From the NCBI RefSeq assembly GCF_014873145.1, contig NZ_JADBEK010000001.1, positions 5,518,001-5,582,000 on the forward strand: a stretch of DNA of 64,000 nucleotides, given 5' to 3'. The position numbers and the translations under genes were made by a program. The notes below the pieces were generated by a model that did no database searches, was not told where the DNA came from, and worked only from the letters and a program-made list of their open reading frames with translations. This stretch comes from Nonomuraea angiospora. GTDB taxonomy: Bacteria; Actinomycetota; Actinomycetes; Streptosporangiales; Streptosporangiaceae. Below, in pieces: positions 51,697 through 59,426 of this stretch. Every line of letters starts with the position of its first letter. Position 1 is the first letter of the stretch.

Positions 51697-52569
51697 TCAG
51701 GCGTCGTCGTCCAGGCGGCGGATGTGGATCGGGGTGTCCCACGTGATCGAGGTGTCCTCCGGGTGCCGGTCGCTCAGGTACGCCCGGCGCAGCAGCGCCT
51801 CAGTTCGGTGATTGCCGTCGAGCACGACCCGCCCCCTGACCGTGATGTACATGTCCTCGCCCGGCTTGAACACCGCTTCGAGCAGCTTGTGGTCCGGCAG
51901 GCGCGCGTAGTGGTCGGTCTTTCCCCGGCTCAGCGCGCTGCGGTCGAGGTCGGGACAGATGAGGTCCTTCAGCTGGCGCACGGTCGCGTTCGGCGCGACG
52001 GGCGACCTTCCGCGCCGCGCCGCCGCGGTGGGCGGGCGAGCCTCGAGGAGCGGCCGCAGCCGGTCGCGCACCTTCTGGGCGAGTGTACGGCCGAAGAGGC
52101 GTTCGAGGGTGCGGCGGAAGGCCGCGACCGCCCGCTGCACGACCACCCGGCGCTCGGCCACCTGCCGGTACGCGGCCACCATCGCCGCCCCGCCCGCGAC
52201 CGCAGCCGCCGCCACGGCGGCCACCACGTACGCGGCGGAGGCTGCCAGGAAGACCTTCAGGTGCTCGACGACCGTGGCGACCAGCTCGTGGCCGTCCGCG
52301 AGCAGGCGGGACAGGGAGGCGAGCGTGGTGAGGTGCCCGCCCTCGTGGTGGTAGTCGGCCGTGTAGGCCCGCATCGCCGCGACGTCGTCGCCGTCACCGG
52401 CCGCGGCGGCCGTCACCACACCCGCCGTCATCGTGGGGACGGCGTGCTTGTCGAGCGTGTCGGCGAACGCCCGGTATGCGGCGGCGACCTCGCGCAGGGC
52501 CTGCTCGTCCTCGTCCGGCCAGGGCACACCGAGCAGCCGAAGCCCAGCCTCAAACCCCGGCCCAGCCAT
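51697..52569 (-). CDS. Putative type VII effector: WXG-like head, membrane segment, ParB-like C-terminus
   Basis: 290 residues. AGPGFEAGLRLLGVPWPDED then EQALREVAAAYRAFADTLDK opens like the N-terminal domain of CpnT-type effectors. A long hydrophobic alanine/valine segment (about 105-130) follows. The C-terminal 90 residues (RQLKDLICPDLDRSALSRGK, HYARLPDHKLLEAVFKPGED, then VRGRVVLDGNHRTEALLRRA) resemble the ParB/sulfiredoxin nuclease-like fold with a GNHR motif. ATG 52569 has GGTGG upstream. It follows a WXG100 gene after 141 bp. Confidence 0.62.
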   Translation of the reverse strand: MAGPGFEAGLRLLGVPWPDEDEQALREVAAAYRAFADTLDKHAVPTMTAGVVTAAAAGDGDDVAAMRAYTADYHHEGGHLTTLASLSRLLADGHELVATVVEHLKVFLAASAAYVVAAVAAAAVAGGAAMVAAYRQVAERRVVVQRAVAAFRRTLERLFGRTLAQKVRDRLRPLLEARPPTAAARRGRSPVAPNATVRQLKDLICPDLDRSALSRGKTDHYARLPDHKLLEAVFKPGEDMYITVRGRVVLDGNHRTEALLRRAYLSDRHPEDTSITWDTPIHIRRLDDDA

Positions 52570-52593
52570 CAGCACCACCGGGACCGCCCCGCC

Positions 52594-52689
52594 CAGGCCG
52601 TATCCCGCCGCCTCACCGAGACCGGATGCGGTCGCCCTCCCCAGGCCGTATCCCGTTGCCTCGCCGGGGCCGAGTGCGCTCGCCCTCCC
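52594..52689. repeat. 48-bp tandem duplication between the WXG100 and effector genes
   Basis: Two copies of 48 bp (52594-52641 and 52642-52689) share 40 positions. They fill most of the intergenic gap upstream of the effector start. Nothing in them reads as coding on the gene strand. Confidence 0.8.
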
Positions 52690-52710
52690 CTGACCGTCTC
52701 CGGAACCCTG

Positions 52711-53031
52711 CTACAGGTCACGCCGGGGAACCGCCGCGGCGTCGGCAGCGACGGCCTCCACCGCCATCGCCCGCATGGCCGCGCCCGTCTCCGCCAGGTT
52801 GTCCCCCAGGTGCGCGCACGCCTCCCCCATGAGGTCCCGTACGGCGGCCATCACCGTGCCGACCGCCCCCGTACCCCACGGCTCCAGCCCTTCGGTCCCG
52901 GTCCGCAGCGCAGCGGCCGCCCCCGTCATGATCCCCGCCGCCTCCTCCACCCGGCGTGCCCCGCCCTCCAGAGCGGCCGACTGGATCCGCCACTCGCGCC
53001 CCACGTCGGCTCCCCGTCGCTCGTCCGTCAC
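52711..53031 (-). CDS. WXG100/ESX-family secreted helical protein
   Basis: 106 residues, almost wholly alpha-helical. GREWRIQSAALEGGARRVEE, AAGIMTGAAAALRTGTEGLE, and the turn PWGTGAVGTVMAAVRDLMGE match the two-helix ESX pattern, with W-G in the turn replacing the strict WxG. Such proteins are secreted by type VII systems, usually as partners of larger effectors; the next gene is such a candidate. GTG start; the A+T-rich TATACA at 53093-53098 may be its -10. No EccC or other secretion gene is in this window. Confidence 0.6.
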   Translation of the reverse strand: MTDERRGADVGREWRIQSAALEGGARRVEEAAGIMTGAAAALRTGTEGLEPWGTGAVGTVMAAVRDLMGEACAHLGDNLAETGAAMRAMAVEAVAADAAAVPRRDL

Positions 53032-53117
53032 CGCCGCCGGAACCGTAGCGCGCGGATACTGGGACGAGGCTCCTCTTCAAGGAAGCTGAAAATGTATAAA
53101 CAAAGGTCAGAAGCCGT

Positions 53118-53561
53118 TCACCGAATGGGGATCTGGCACCAGACCACGCGTTCCTCTCGCTTGGTGAGGTACGTGCCCCACGCCCCCTCGCAGATCGCGG
53201 CGACGGTGGCGATACCCATGCCTCCGGGCCGCCTCATATGCGGGATCCACTCATTCCAGTCAGCCGGGAGCGGCAGGCATTCCGGCTCCGACATGGGATT
53301 GCCCGGATCGGTGACGACGAGGCGGAGGCAAGGCACCGCTTCGTCCAGACGGAGGCGGACCCAGTCGCGACCGGGACCCTTGAGCGCGTGCCTGACAGCG
53401 TTGGTGACCAGCTCGGAGGCGACGAGCTCGGTGTCATGCAGGGCGGGATGCGCCGGTCCCAGCCAGGCTCTCACGGCCAGCCTGGCGCGGTGGGGTGCGT
53501 ACGGATCCTGCCGCAGAGTGGTACACCGCAATCGCCGAGGCACTGTCGCGCCTTGCCGCAT
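53118..53561 (-). CDS. RsbW-like ATP-binding anti-sigma regulatory protein
   Basis: 148 residues of the HATPase_c type: N-box ELVASELVTNAVRHAL, G1-like VTDPGN and G2-like RPGGMGIATVAA. It begins RQGATVPRRLRCTTLRQDPY, the actinomycete single-domain form that lies beside XRE-DUF5753/DUF397 genes. ATG 53561 follows GAGGTG; the frame open to 53672 is not needed. It is divergent from the XRE gene, a common arrangement. Confidence 0.85.
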   Translation of the reverse strand: MRQGATVPRRLRCTTLRQDPYAPHRARLAVRAWLGPAHPALHDTELVASELVTNAVRHALKGPGRDWVRLRLDEAVPCLRLVVTDPGNPMSEPECLPLPADWNEWIPHMRRPGGMGIATVAAICEGAWGTYLTKREERVVWCQIPIR

Positions 53562-53758
53562 GGAAATCACCTCGAAGCACACAAGAGCGGTCGGAAGGTG
53601 GAGGGCTACACATGCATAAAACTCCGTAGCCACTGCACAGCATGGCGTCGTGCAGTTACGTTGTGTTTCCAAAAGGCGGCTTCACTTTCCGCCAGCCACC
53701 GGCCAAGTGTGTGTGGGCCTTGTAGGGACGTGCGGAGACAGAGGCGAAGGGACGTGAT

Positions 53759-54586
53759 ATGACCGTTAACGGGGAAGGACCTGGCCTACGCGCACGAGCG
53801 GAGTATGGCGCGCGGATGCGGAAATTTCGGACACGTCAAGGGCTGTCGCAGGAACGCCTTGCCGCAGCTCCCGGGGTCACCTACAGCGAGAGCCAGATAG
53901 GGGCCGTCGAACGCGGTAAGCGTACGCCGGGCGCGGCTTTCACGGAGGAGATCGAGCGCGTTCTCGGGCTTAATGGAGAGCTGAAGGAACTGCTGCCCGA
54001 AATCCACAACGACTTCGGCCCCAAGTGGTTCAGGCCATGGCCCGGCATCGAGGCCGCCGCCCACACCATCCGCACCTCCGAGCCGTCCCTGATCCCCGGG
54101 CTCCTCCAGACGGAGAGGTACGCGGAGCAGATCTTTCTCGGAGAGCCCGGCGTCCCTCCCGATCAGGTACAGAAGAGCGTCCAGATCCGGCTCAAGCGTC
54201 AAGCAGTATTCGGCCAGCCGAAGCCACCCATGTATTCGACGCTCATCGACGAAAACGTCCTTTCCCGACCAGTCGGCGGGGCAGAGGTGATGAGGGAGCA
54301 GCTCGCGCATCTCCTCAGCGTCATGAAGCATCCGTGCATCACAGTCAGGATCGTGCCCTTGGCCGCAGGGCTCACCACGGGACTACTGGGCGCGTTCGAG
54401 ATCGCGCAGGCGGATGGCTCACCTGACATCGCCTATCTGGAAAGCTCCTTGACAGGAGAGGTAATAAGTAACACCGACAAAGTCCGAGCCCTCAGCGTGC
54501 GCTGGGATGCCTTGAGCAGCATGGCCCATCCGGTGAATGTAAGCGAGCAGATCATTCGTGAGGTGATGGAGAGGTATGGAGACTGA
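53759..54586 (+). CDS. XRE-family regulator with DUF5753 ligand-binding domain
   Basis: 275 residues. HTH at about 18-75 (RMRKFRTRQGLSQERLAAAP, then SQIGAVERGKRTP), then DUF5753 (RTSEPSLIPGLLQTERYAEQ, MYSTLIDENVLSRPVGG, IRIV-type strand ITVRIVPLAAGLTTGLLGAF). This is the WhiJ/AbaA-ORF type of regulator that pairs with the small DUF397 protein, with which its gene overlaps by 11 bp. Control of development or antibiotic synthesis is typical of the family. Confidence 0.9.
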   Translation: MTVNGEGPGLRARAEYGARMRKFRTRQGLSQERLAAAPGVTYSESQIGAVERGKRTPGAAFTEEIERVLGLNGELKELLPEIHNDFGPKWFRPWPGIEAAAHTIRTSEPSLIPGLLQTERYAEQIFLGEPGVPPDQVQKSVQIRLKRQAVFGQPKPPMYSTLIDENVLSRPVGGAEVMREQLAHLLSVMKHPCITVRIVPLAAGLTTGLLGAFEIAQADGSPDIAYLESSLTGEVISNTDKVRALSVRWDALSSMAHPVNVSEQIIREVMERYGD

Positions 54587-54788
54587 CAACGAACTGGCAA
54601 CCGCCGCATGGCGCAAGGCCAAGGCATCCGGCGGTAACGGCGGGAGCTGCGTCGAAGTAGCTCCCCTCAGCGGTGGACGCGTCGCCGTACGAGACAGCAA
54701 GGACCGCACCGGCCCCGCCCTGGTATTCACCGCGTCAGAGTGGGCCGCGTTCAAGGACGGCATGGCCAAGGGCGAATTCGATTTCTAG
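54576..54788 (+). CDS. DUF397 small partner protein
   Basis: 70 residues. AWRKAKASGGNGGSCVEVAP, GRVAVRDSKDRTGPAL and FTASEWAAFKDGMAKGEF are the complete DUF397 pattern. In related loci this protein antagonises or modifies the XRE-DUF5753 partner. It overlaps that gene and ends just before a terminator hairpin. Confidence 0.92.
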   Translation: METDNELATAAWRKAKASGGNGGSCVEVAPLSGGRVAVRDSKDRTGPALVFTASEWAAFKDGMAKGEFDF

Positions 54789-54795
54789 CCGGAAA

Positions 54796-54842
54796 AGCAC
54801 GGAGGAGGGGTTCGAATCCCTTCCAAGCCCCTTCTCCGTGCT
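54796..54842 (+). terminator. Terminator hairpin after DUF397
   Basis: AGCACGGAGGAGGGG (54796-54810) pairs with CCCCTTCTCCGTGCT (54828-54842): 15 pairs with one mismatch, loop of 17 bases. The loop begins TTCGAATCC, which together with the stem GG resembles a tRNA T-arm, but no tRNA body exists upstream. Confidence 0.85.
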
Positions 54843-54917
54843 CCAGCACGCCAAGATCCCTACATCGAGATGATGGAAGCCTCCATACACGCCCGGAGGC
54901 ATGTGTGACTACGACAG

Positions 54918-55169
54918 ATGACCGTAACGTCGCAGGTGGGAAGACGTAGAAAGGTCTCTGTCTTGAGAGTTTCCACGATCAAGGAAGAGGGCGCTCCGAA
55001 AAGTCGCCCGCCGCGCCTCAAAGAGAAACCCCACCCCGCCGAACCACAGGCGCCGAATCGGCACGCTAATCGCCGTGCGCTGACATCGGCCGAGCAGCTC
55101 GACGGTGCCCGGATATCGCGGGACCTGCGAGAAAGCCTGCGATTCCTCGCCGAGCACGACCCTCGCTAG
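54918..55169 (+). CDS. Doubtful short reading frame
   Basis: 83 codons of basic, low-complexity protein ending LTSAEQLDGARISRDLRESL plus ten residues. Codon use in the second half is plausible for this genome, but no ribosome binding site or homology is recognised. It could be a short real gene or the degraded end of one. The region 54843-55433 otherwise has no convincing gene apart from the next entry. Confidence 0.25.
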   Translation: MTVTSQVGRRRKVSVLRVSTIKEEGAPKSRPPRLKEKPHPAEPQAPNRHANRRALTSAEQLDGARISRDLRESLRFLAEHDPR

Positions 55170-55249
55170 ATCGCGAGCCAACCCAGGCCGACCAGCACGG
55201 GATCGCTCGGGTGAGCTCCAAAGGCCCGCTCTTGGGGTAACGGCGGCCG

Positions 55250-55372
55250 TTGTGGCCGTGGGCGGGTGCCGCCTCTGCACCCCGCTCGTTCCTCGCCGGC
55301 GCCGCCGGAGCGCTTCTGATCGTGCTGTGCTACGCGCTGTCCATCGCCGTCTTCGCCGTGATCACCCGTTAG
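55250..55372 (+). CDS. 40-residue transmembrane ORF or remnant
   Basis: A TTG-started frame ends in a strong membrane helix (LAGAAGALLIVLCYALSIAV then FAVITR). GGCGG lies three bases before the TTG, a poor site. It may be a small membrane peptide or the leftover C-terminus of a decayed transporter. Confidence 0.25.
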   Translation: MWPWAGAASAPRSFLAGAAGALLIVLCYALSIAVFAVITR

Positions 55373-55433
55373 CGGCCGCGGCAAGCGCGGCCGTCAGGTT
55401 CGCCGCCCGTGAGGGGCGGTCGCGTGTCTGGCT

Positions 55434-56252
55434 TCATCGGATCTCCCGGGCGCAGAAATCCCGGAATGCGCGGGCCGGGCGGCCGGTGATGCGCTCGACG
55501 GCGTCGGTGACCCGGTCTTCCGCGCCGCCGCTGATGTCGGCGTCCAGCGCGGCGAGTGCCGTGGCGAAGTCCGGAGACAGGCCGTGTACGGCGAAGTGCC
55601 GGGCGAGTTCGTCCACGGTCACGGCTGTATGGCGCAGTGGCCTGCCGGTGTGCCGGGCGATGGCATCGGCGACCTCGGTGTAGCTGAGCGCTTCGGGGCC
55701 GGTGAGCAGGTGCTCGGTGTTGTGCGGCACCTCGTCGGTCAGGGCGTGCCCGGCGACGGAGGCGATGTCGCCCGCGTCGATGAAGGCCACCCGGCCCTGC
55801 CCCGTCGCGGAGAGGATCTCACCGTCCCGCGTCCTGAGTGCGAGGGAGTCGCCGGCGAAGTTCTGCATGAACCACGACGGCCGCAGGATCGTCCACCCGG
55901 GCGCACTGGTGCGGACGAGGCCGTGCAGCGCGCCGAGCCCCGTCGCGCTCTCCGACACCGCGGACGAGCTGAGCAGCACCACTCGCCGGACGCCCTGGCG
56001 GGTGGCCTCGTTCAGGAAGGGCGCCACGAGCGGGGCGGGCTCGGCCACACCGATGGGGGCGACGAGGTAGACGGCCGAGACCCCGGACAGTGCCGGCGCG
56101 TGGGTCTCCGGGTCCGCCCATTCGAAGCGCACGTGCCCGGGAAGGCCGTGCGTACGGCTCGCCGGCCGCACCGGGACGCCCCGGTCCCGCAGGAAGGCGG
56201 CCACGAGGGAGCCGGTGGTGCCGGTCGCGCCGATGACCAGGACGTCAGCCAT
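55434..56252 (-). CDS. NmrA-like NAD(P)-binding protein (atypical SDR)
   Basis: 272 residues. DVLVIGATGTTGSLVAAFLR is the atypical-SDR GxxGxxG start; GVRRVVLLSSSAVSES and APGWTILRPSWFMQNFAGDS match the NAD(P)H azoreductase/YtfG/NmrA group, which often bind NADP(H) and reduce quinones. The start at 56252 has GGAGG at seven bases and overlaps the preceding SnoaL gene by eight bp. The pair is divergent from the TetR gene. Confidence 0.87.
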   Translation of the reverse strand: MADVLVIGATGTTGSLVAAFLRDRGVPVRPASRTHGLPGHVRFEWADPETHAPALSGVSAVYLVAPIGVAEPAPLVAPFLNEATRQGVRRVVLLSSSAVSESATGLGALHGLVRTSAPGWTILRPSWFMQNFAGDSLALRTRDGEILSATGQGRVAFIDAGDIASVAGHALTDEVPHNTEHLLTGPEALSYTEVADAIARHTGRPLRHTAVTVDELARHFAVHGLSPDFATALAALDADISGGAEDRVTDAVERITGRPARAFRDFCAREIR

Positions 56253-56682
56253 CGACGCCTCCGGCGAAAGCGGTGGAGAGCTCGTCAGCGCCACCCATGA
56301 TCTCGGCCGCGGCCAGGGGGTTCCAGTAGTCGCGGTACCGCTGGATCTCGCCGTCCCGCACGGTGATGACGGCGACGTAGCGCATGCGGTACGGCTTCCC
56401 CGTGGCGACCACGAGGCCGGCGGCCTCGAATTCGGCGATCACCACCTCCGGGTCGACGCTCTGGTGCACCACCTTCTCGGTGATCTCCTGGACGTCAAGA
56501 AGATCAGGGTAACCGCGAAGGTACTTCTGGATTGCGGTGCTGCCTTCGACGCGCTCGGGGTAGCCGGGCGGCGCGAAGGGGAACTCGATCACGCCGGCCT
56601 CCGCCCACAGTCCGGCGAAGGCCCGCATGTCCTTCGCCAGCAGGAGATCCAGAGCGTGTTCCACCAGTTCACGGGGGTTCAT
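56245..56682 (-). CDS. SnoaL/NTF2-like protein
   Basis: 145 residues. NPRELVEHALDLLLAKDMRA, then WAEAGVIEFPFAPPGYPERV and the closing ITVRDGEIQRYRDYWNPLAA, fit the NTF2-like ketosteroid isomerase/SnoaL fold. These cone-shaped proteins bind small hydrophobic ligands or catalyse cyclisation or isomerisation. It is the first gene of a two-gene operon with an NmrA-like protein and faces two TetR operators. Confidence 0.83.
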   Translation of the reverse strand: MNPRELVEHALDLLLAKDMRAFAGLWAEAGVIEFPFAPPGYPERVEGSTAIQKYLRGYPDLLDVQEITEKVVHQSVDPEVVIAEFEAAGLVVATGKPYRMRYVAVITVRDGEIQRYRDYWNPLAAAEIMGGADELSTAFAGGVDG

Positions 56683-56698
56683 CGTAGCTCCTTCGTAT

Positions 56699-56754
56699 GG
56701 ACGGTACGGTACCGTCCCGACCAGAAACTACCACGGGACGGACCCGTACCGTCC
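56699..56754. promoter_or_regulatory. Two TetR-type operators in the divergent promoter
   Basis: GGACGGTACGGTACCGTCC (56699-56717) is a perfect 19-bp palindrome. A second copy at 56736-56754 has a perfect right arm (GTACCGTCC) and a left arm GGACGGACC with three differences. The sites start 37 bp apart and lie between the SnoaL-like and TetR genes, so the repressor can control both directions. Confidence 0.85.
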
Positions 56755-56772
56755 ACTCGCTAGACTCGTCAC

Positions 56773-57399
56773 ATGACCCGCCGCCCTCCCACTGGCGCAG
56801 CCGTGCTGCAGCCCACGGTCACCAAGGCGATCGTCGAAGCCGCCCTCGACGAACTGGCCGAGCAGGGCTACGCGCGGCTGTCGATGGAAGCGGTCGCCAG
56901 ACGGGCGGGCGTGGGCAAGAGCGCGCTGTACCGTCGCTGGCGGTCCAAGCGGGAGATGACGATCTCGGCGATCGCCGAGTTCAGCATGGAGAGGGTCGTC
57001 GTCCCCGACACCGGCTCGCTCCGCGGCGACCTGCGTGCGAGCCTGGACTCATTGCTGGCCTGGCTGACCCATCCCCGCTTCTCCCGGATCATGCCCGACC
57101 TGGTGACCGAGGTGGCCCGCGACCCCGAGTTGGCCGAGGTGGTCGAGGCCATGGTCGGCACGCCGAAGCGCGAGCGGGGCGTGGTGATGCTCCAGCGCGC
57201 GATCAAGCGCGGCGAGCTGCCACCGGACACCGATCTGGAGCTCGCCCTCGATCTGATCGCCGCGCCGGTCTACTGGCGGCTCGTCGTCCGGTCCGTGGAG
57301 CCGGGAGCGGGCTATCTCGACAGGCTCACCGACATGATCCTGCGAGCACTCAACGGGACCGCCGCCGGCCGATCGGATCACCCGCCCCTCGCGTTGTGA
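56773..57399 (+). CDS. TetR/AcrR-family repressor
   Basis: 208 residues. The HTH is TKAIVEAALDELAEQGYARL followed by SMEAVARRAGVGKSALYRRW; the C-terminal half (SRIMPDLVTEVARDPELAEV, and PPDTDLELALDLIAAPVYWR) is the TetR_C_16-like ligand domain. It is divergent from the SnoaL-NmrA operon and flanked by two 19-bp operators, the layout of a local repressor that responds to a substrate of that operon. Confidence 0.9.
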   Translation: MTRRPPTGAAVLQPTVTKAIVEAALDELAEQGYARLSMEAVARRAGVGKSALYRRWRSKREMTISAIAEFSMERVVVPDTGSLRGDLRASLDSLLAWLTHPRFSRIMPDLVTEVARDPELAEVVEAMVGTPKRERGVVMLQRAIKRGELPPDTDLELALDLIAAPVYWRLVVRSVEPGAGYLDRLTDMILRALNGTAAGRSDHPPLAL

Positions 57400-57575
57400 T
57401 CGTCCGGCGAACTGCTCGATCAAAGACTCCACCGCGAGCCGCCCGGATTGCTCTCATGAGGATCAAGAGCGCGGCCTGGCGGATCGGCCGGTGCCGGCGT
57501 GCGGCTCTCTGGCCGGTCCAGGCCGCCGCCGCCCGGCGGTTCGTACCGGGTGCCGCGTTCCGAGTGAGGACCTTC

Positions 57576-58247
57576 CTACTTGTCGTGCTGCCGGCGCACC
57601 ATCTCGTTGATCCAGATGGGCGCGAACGGAGACGTGCAGCCCGGGGAGGTCGGGTAGTCCTTGAGCACCTCCAGGCGCTCACCGATGTCGATCGCACGGG
57701 CACGGTGCTCGGCGTGCTCGATCCCGATCTGAGCCAGGCAGTGGTTCATCGCCCACTGCAGGCGATCCGGGGCGTCTTTCATCTCCGCCTCGATGACGTC
57801 GAGCAGTCCCGCGAGGTCGAGTCCCTCGGGCTTCTTCGCCACGCGTTCGGTGGTCAGCGCCCAACCGGCACTCGCGACCACTGGGTCCGGATCGGCGAAC
57901 CAGGCCACGCGCAGCTCTTCGGAGTGCGGGTTCTTCTTCACCACGTAGTTCACGAGCCAGTCGTGCACCTTGGGTGCGCGCGCCCCGCGCACCATGACGT
58001 CCAGCTCGTCACGCTCGAACGCCTTCGGCCGGCAGATCAGGATCGCCAGCAGCCTCGCCGCGGAGTCCTCCGTCTCCCAGAGCCGGCACGCGAGTTCCTG
58101 CTGCGTCTTCAGCCGCTTCGCGAGCGCGCGCAGCTTGCTGAGGTTCACGCCGTGATCGTCACCGTGTCTCGCGTTCACCTCGCGCGCCTTCGGGTCCTCC
58201 AGCTCGGCCAGCTCGGCCATCACCTCGGCCACCGTCGTCCCGGCCAC
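57576..58247 (-). CDS. AlkD-like DNA alkylation repair protein
   Basis: 223 residues of HEAT-like helical repeats. GVNLSKLRALAKRLKTQQEL, then ACRLWETEDSAARLLAILIC and ADPDPVVASAGWALTTERVA correspond to the AlkC/AlkD superfamily that excises N3- or N7-alkylated purines. The conserved tryptophans and aspartate of AlkD are partly matched (WETED, and WFADPDP). GTG start after GGAGG. An AlkZ-like gene lies three genes away. Confidence 0.8.
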   Translation of the reverse strand: MAGTTVAEVMAELAELEDPKAREVNARHGDDHGVNLSKLRALAKRLKTQQELACRLWETEDSAARLLAILICRPKAFERDELDVMVRGARAPKVHDWLVNYVVKKNPHSEELRVAWFADPDPVVASAGWALTTERVAKKPEGLDLAGLLDVIEAEMKDAPDRLQWAMNHCLAQIGIEHAEHRARAIDIGERLEVLKDYPTSPGCTSPFAPIWINEMVRRQHDK

Positions 58248-58372
58248 CTTCAGCCTCCTGTCCGCACCACGTGCGGGATCAGCCTACGAGGGAAGTCGGC
58301 CTCCTGTCGTACGCGCCCGTTCAGCGTGGAGCTCCGCCGGCAGACGCGTAGGTGACGAGAAGTCAGTTGGCC

Positions 58373-59335
58373 TTACGGTCCGTCGGTCGCGCTGGTGGCC
58401 CGGATGAAGCGGGCGCCCCACTCCTGGACGTGCGCGGCGAACTCCGGCGGCCCCAGCACCTCGAACTCGGCGCCCACATTGCCCAGCGCCTGGGTCGGCC
58501 AATCGAGAGAGGTCGAGGTCATGGTGACCCGGCAGGTGTCGTCGTTGAGCGGTTCGATCGTGCCCCACTGGCCGACCGCCTGCCGTACCCGGGTCGCGGG
58601 GGCATGGACGAGCGCCTGGACCGTGTACGGCGCCGGGGCTCCGCTGGCTGCCCGGACGAAGGCCGCGGCGTTCTCGGCCGGGAGTGGACGCGGCCGGAAT
58701 CGCGTGCCGGTCCCGGCCGGCTCGGTCAGCCGGTCGAGGCGGAAGCTTCGCCAGTCGTGCCGGGTCAGGTCATAGGCGACCAGGTACCAGCGTCCGCCGA
58801 GGGCGACCAGGCGGTGCGGCTCGACCTCGCGCTCGGTGCGGGCGGAGCCTCTGGCGGTGTAGTCGAAGCGCAGCCGCTCCTGGTCCCGGCAGGCTTGGGC
58901 GACCACGGTGAGCACCTGCGCCGCGACGACCGGCCCGGACGCGGCGACGGAGAGGGTCATCTCCCGCAGGGCATCCACCCTGGCCCGCAGCCGGGGCGGT
59001 AGGACCCGAATCACCTTGGTGAGCGCGCGGAGCGACGCCTCCTGCATCCCGGCGATCCCGCTCTGCGCCGCGTCGCCGATGCCCACCGCGAGGGCCACCG
59101 CCTCCTCGTCGTCCAGCAGCAGCGGCGGCAGGACGGCGCCGGGCGCGAGTTGGTAGCCGCCGTCGGTCCCCCGGGCCGCGCTGACCGGATAACCAAGCTC
59201 GCGCAACCGGTCAACGTCACGGCGCAGGGTCCGCTCGGATACCCCGAGCCGGTCAGCCAGTTCCGCGCCGGACCAGTGACGGTGGGTCTGGAGCAGCGAG
59301 AGCAGTCGGAGGGTCCGTGAGCTGGTGTTCGCCAT
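58373..59335 (-). CDS. WYL-domain transcriptional regulator (YafY/PafC type)
   Basis: 320 residues: HTH_11 (RTLRLLSLLQTHRHWSGAEL with SERTLRRDVDRLRELG), a WYL domain (EREVEPHRLVALGGRWYLVA then DLTRHDWRSFRLDRL), and the WCX C-terminus ending VLGPPEFAAHVQEWGARFIR. WYL regulators sense nucleic-acid ligands, and PafBC members drive the DNA-damage response. It diverges from the MDR/AlkZ operon with a 25-bp palindrome between them. Confidence 0.9.
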   Translation of the reverse strand: MANTSSRTLRLLSLLQTHRHWSGAELADRLGVSERTLRRDVDRLRELGYPVSAARGTDGGYQLAPGAVLPPLLLDDEEAVALAVGIGDAAQSGIAGMQEASLRALTKVIRVLPPRLRARVDALREMTLSVAASGPVVAAQVLTVVAQACRDQERLRFDYTARGSARTEREVEPHRLVALGGRWYLVAYDLTRHDWRSFRLDRLTEPAGTGTRFRPRPLPAENAAAFVRAASGAPAPYTVQALVHAPATRVRQAVGQWGTIEPLNDDTCRVTMTSTSLDWPTQALGNVGAEFEVLGPPEFAAHVQEWGARFIRATSATDGP

Positions 59336-59353
59336 ACCGCCATCCTCGCCCGA

Positions 59354-59378
59354 CTTCCGGTCAAAAAGTGACCGGAAG
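59354..59378. promoter_or_regulatory. 25-bp palindromic operator between WYL regulator and MDR-AlkZ operon
   Basis: CTTCCGGTCA (59354-59363) and TGACCGGAAG (59369-59378) are perfect 10-bp arms around AAAAG. It lies 18 bp before the regulator gene and 48 bp before the oxidoreductase gene, an obvious candidate site for the WYL protein. Confidence 0.8.
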
Positions 59379-59426
59379 CCTCTTTAGTGTCGATTTCGAA
59401 GGCTCAACCGACACGAGGACCAAGAA

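Noticed and set aside
51428..51742. Minus-strand open frame between the effector and the 51001-51405 gene
   Set aside because: It overlaps the effector's 3' end, has no ribosome binding site and its sequence is compositionally like other G+C-driven shadow frames; it is not offered as an immunity gene.
54796..54842. tRNA-like GGTTCGAATCC T-arm sequence after DUF397
   Set aside because: No acceptor 5' strand, D-arm or anticodon arm fits upstream; the sequence is better explained as the loop of a 15-bp terminator. A tRNA-fragment attachment site was considered, but no integrase or second copy is present.
54889..54912. CATACAC/TGTGTG and CCTCC/GGAGG inverted repeats after the DUF397 terminator
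   Set aside because: Short arms, no associated gene and likely chance in this composition.
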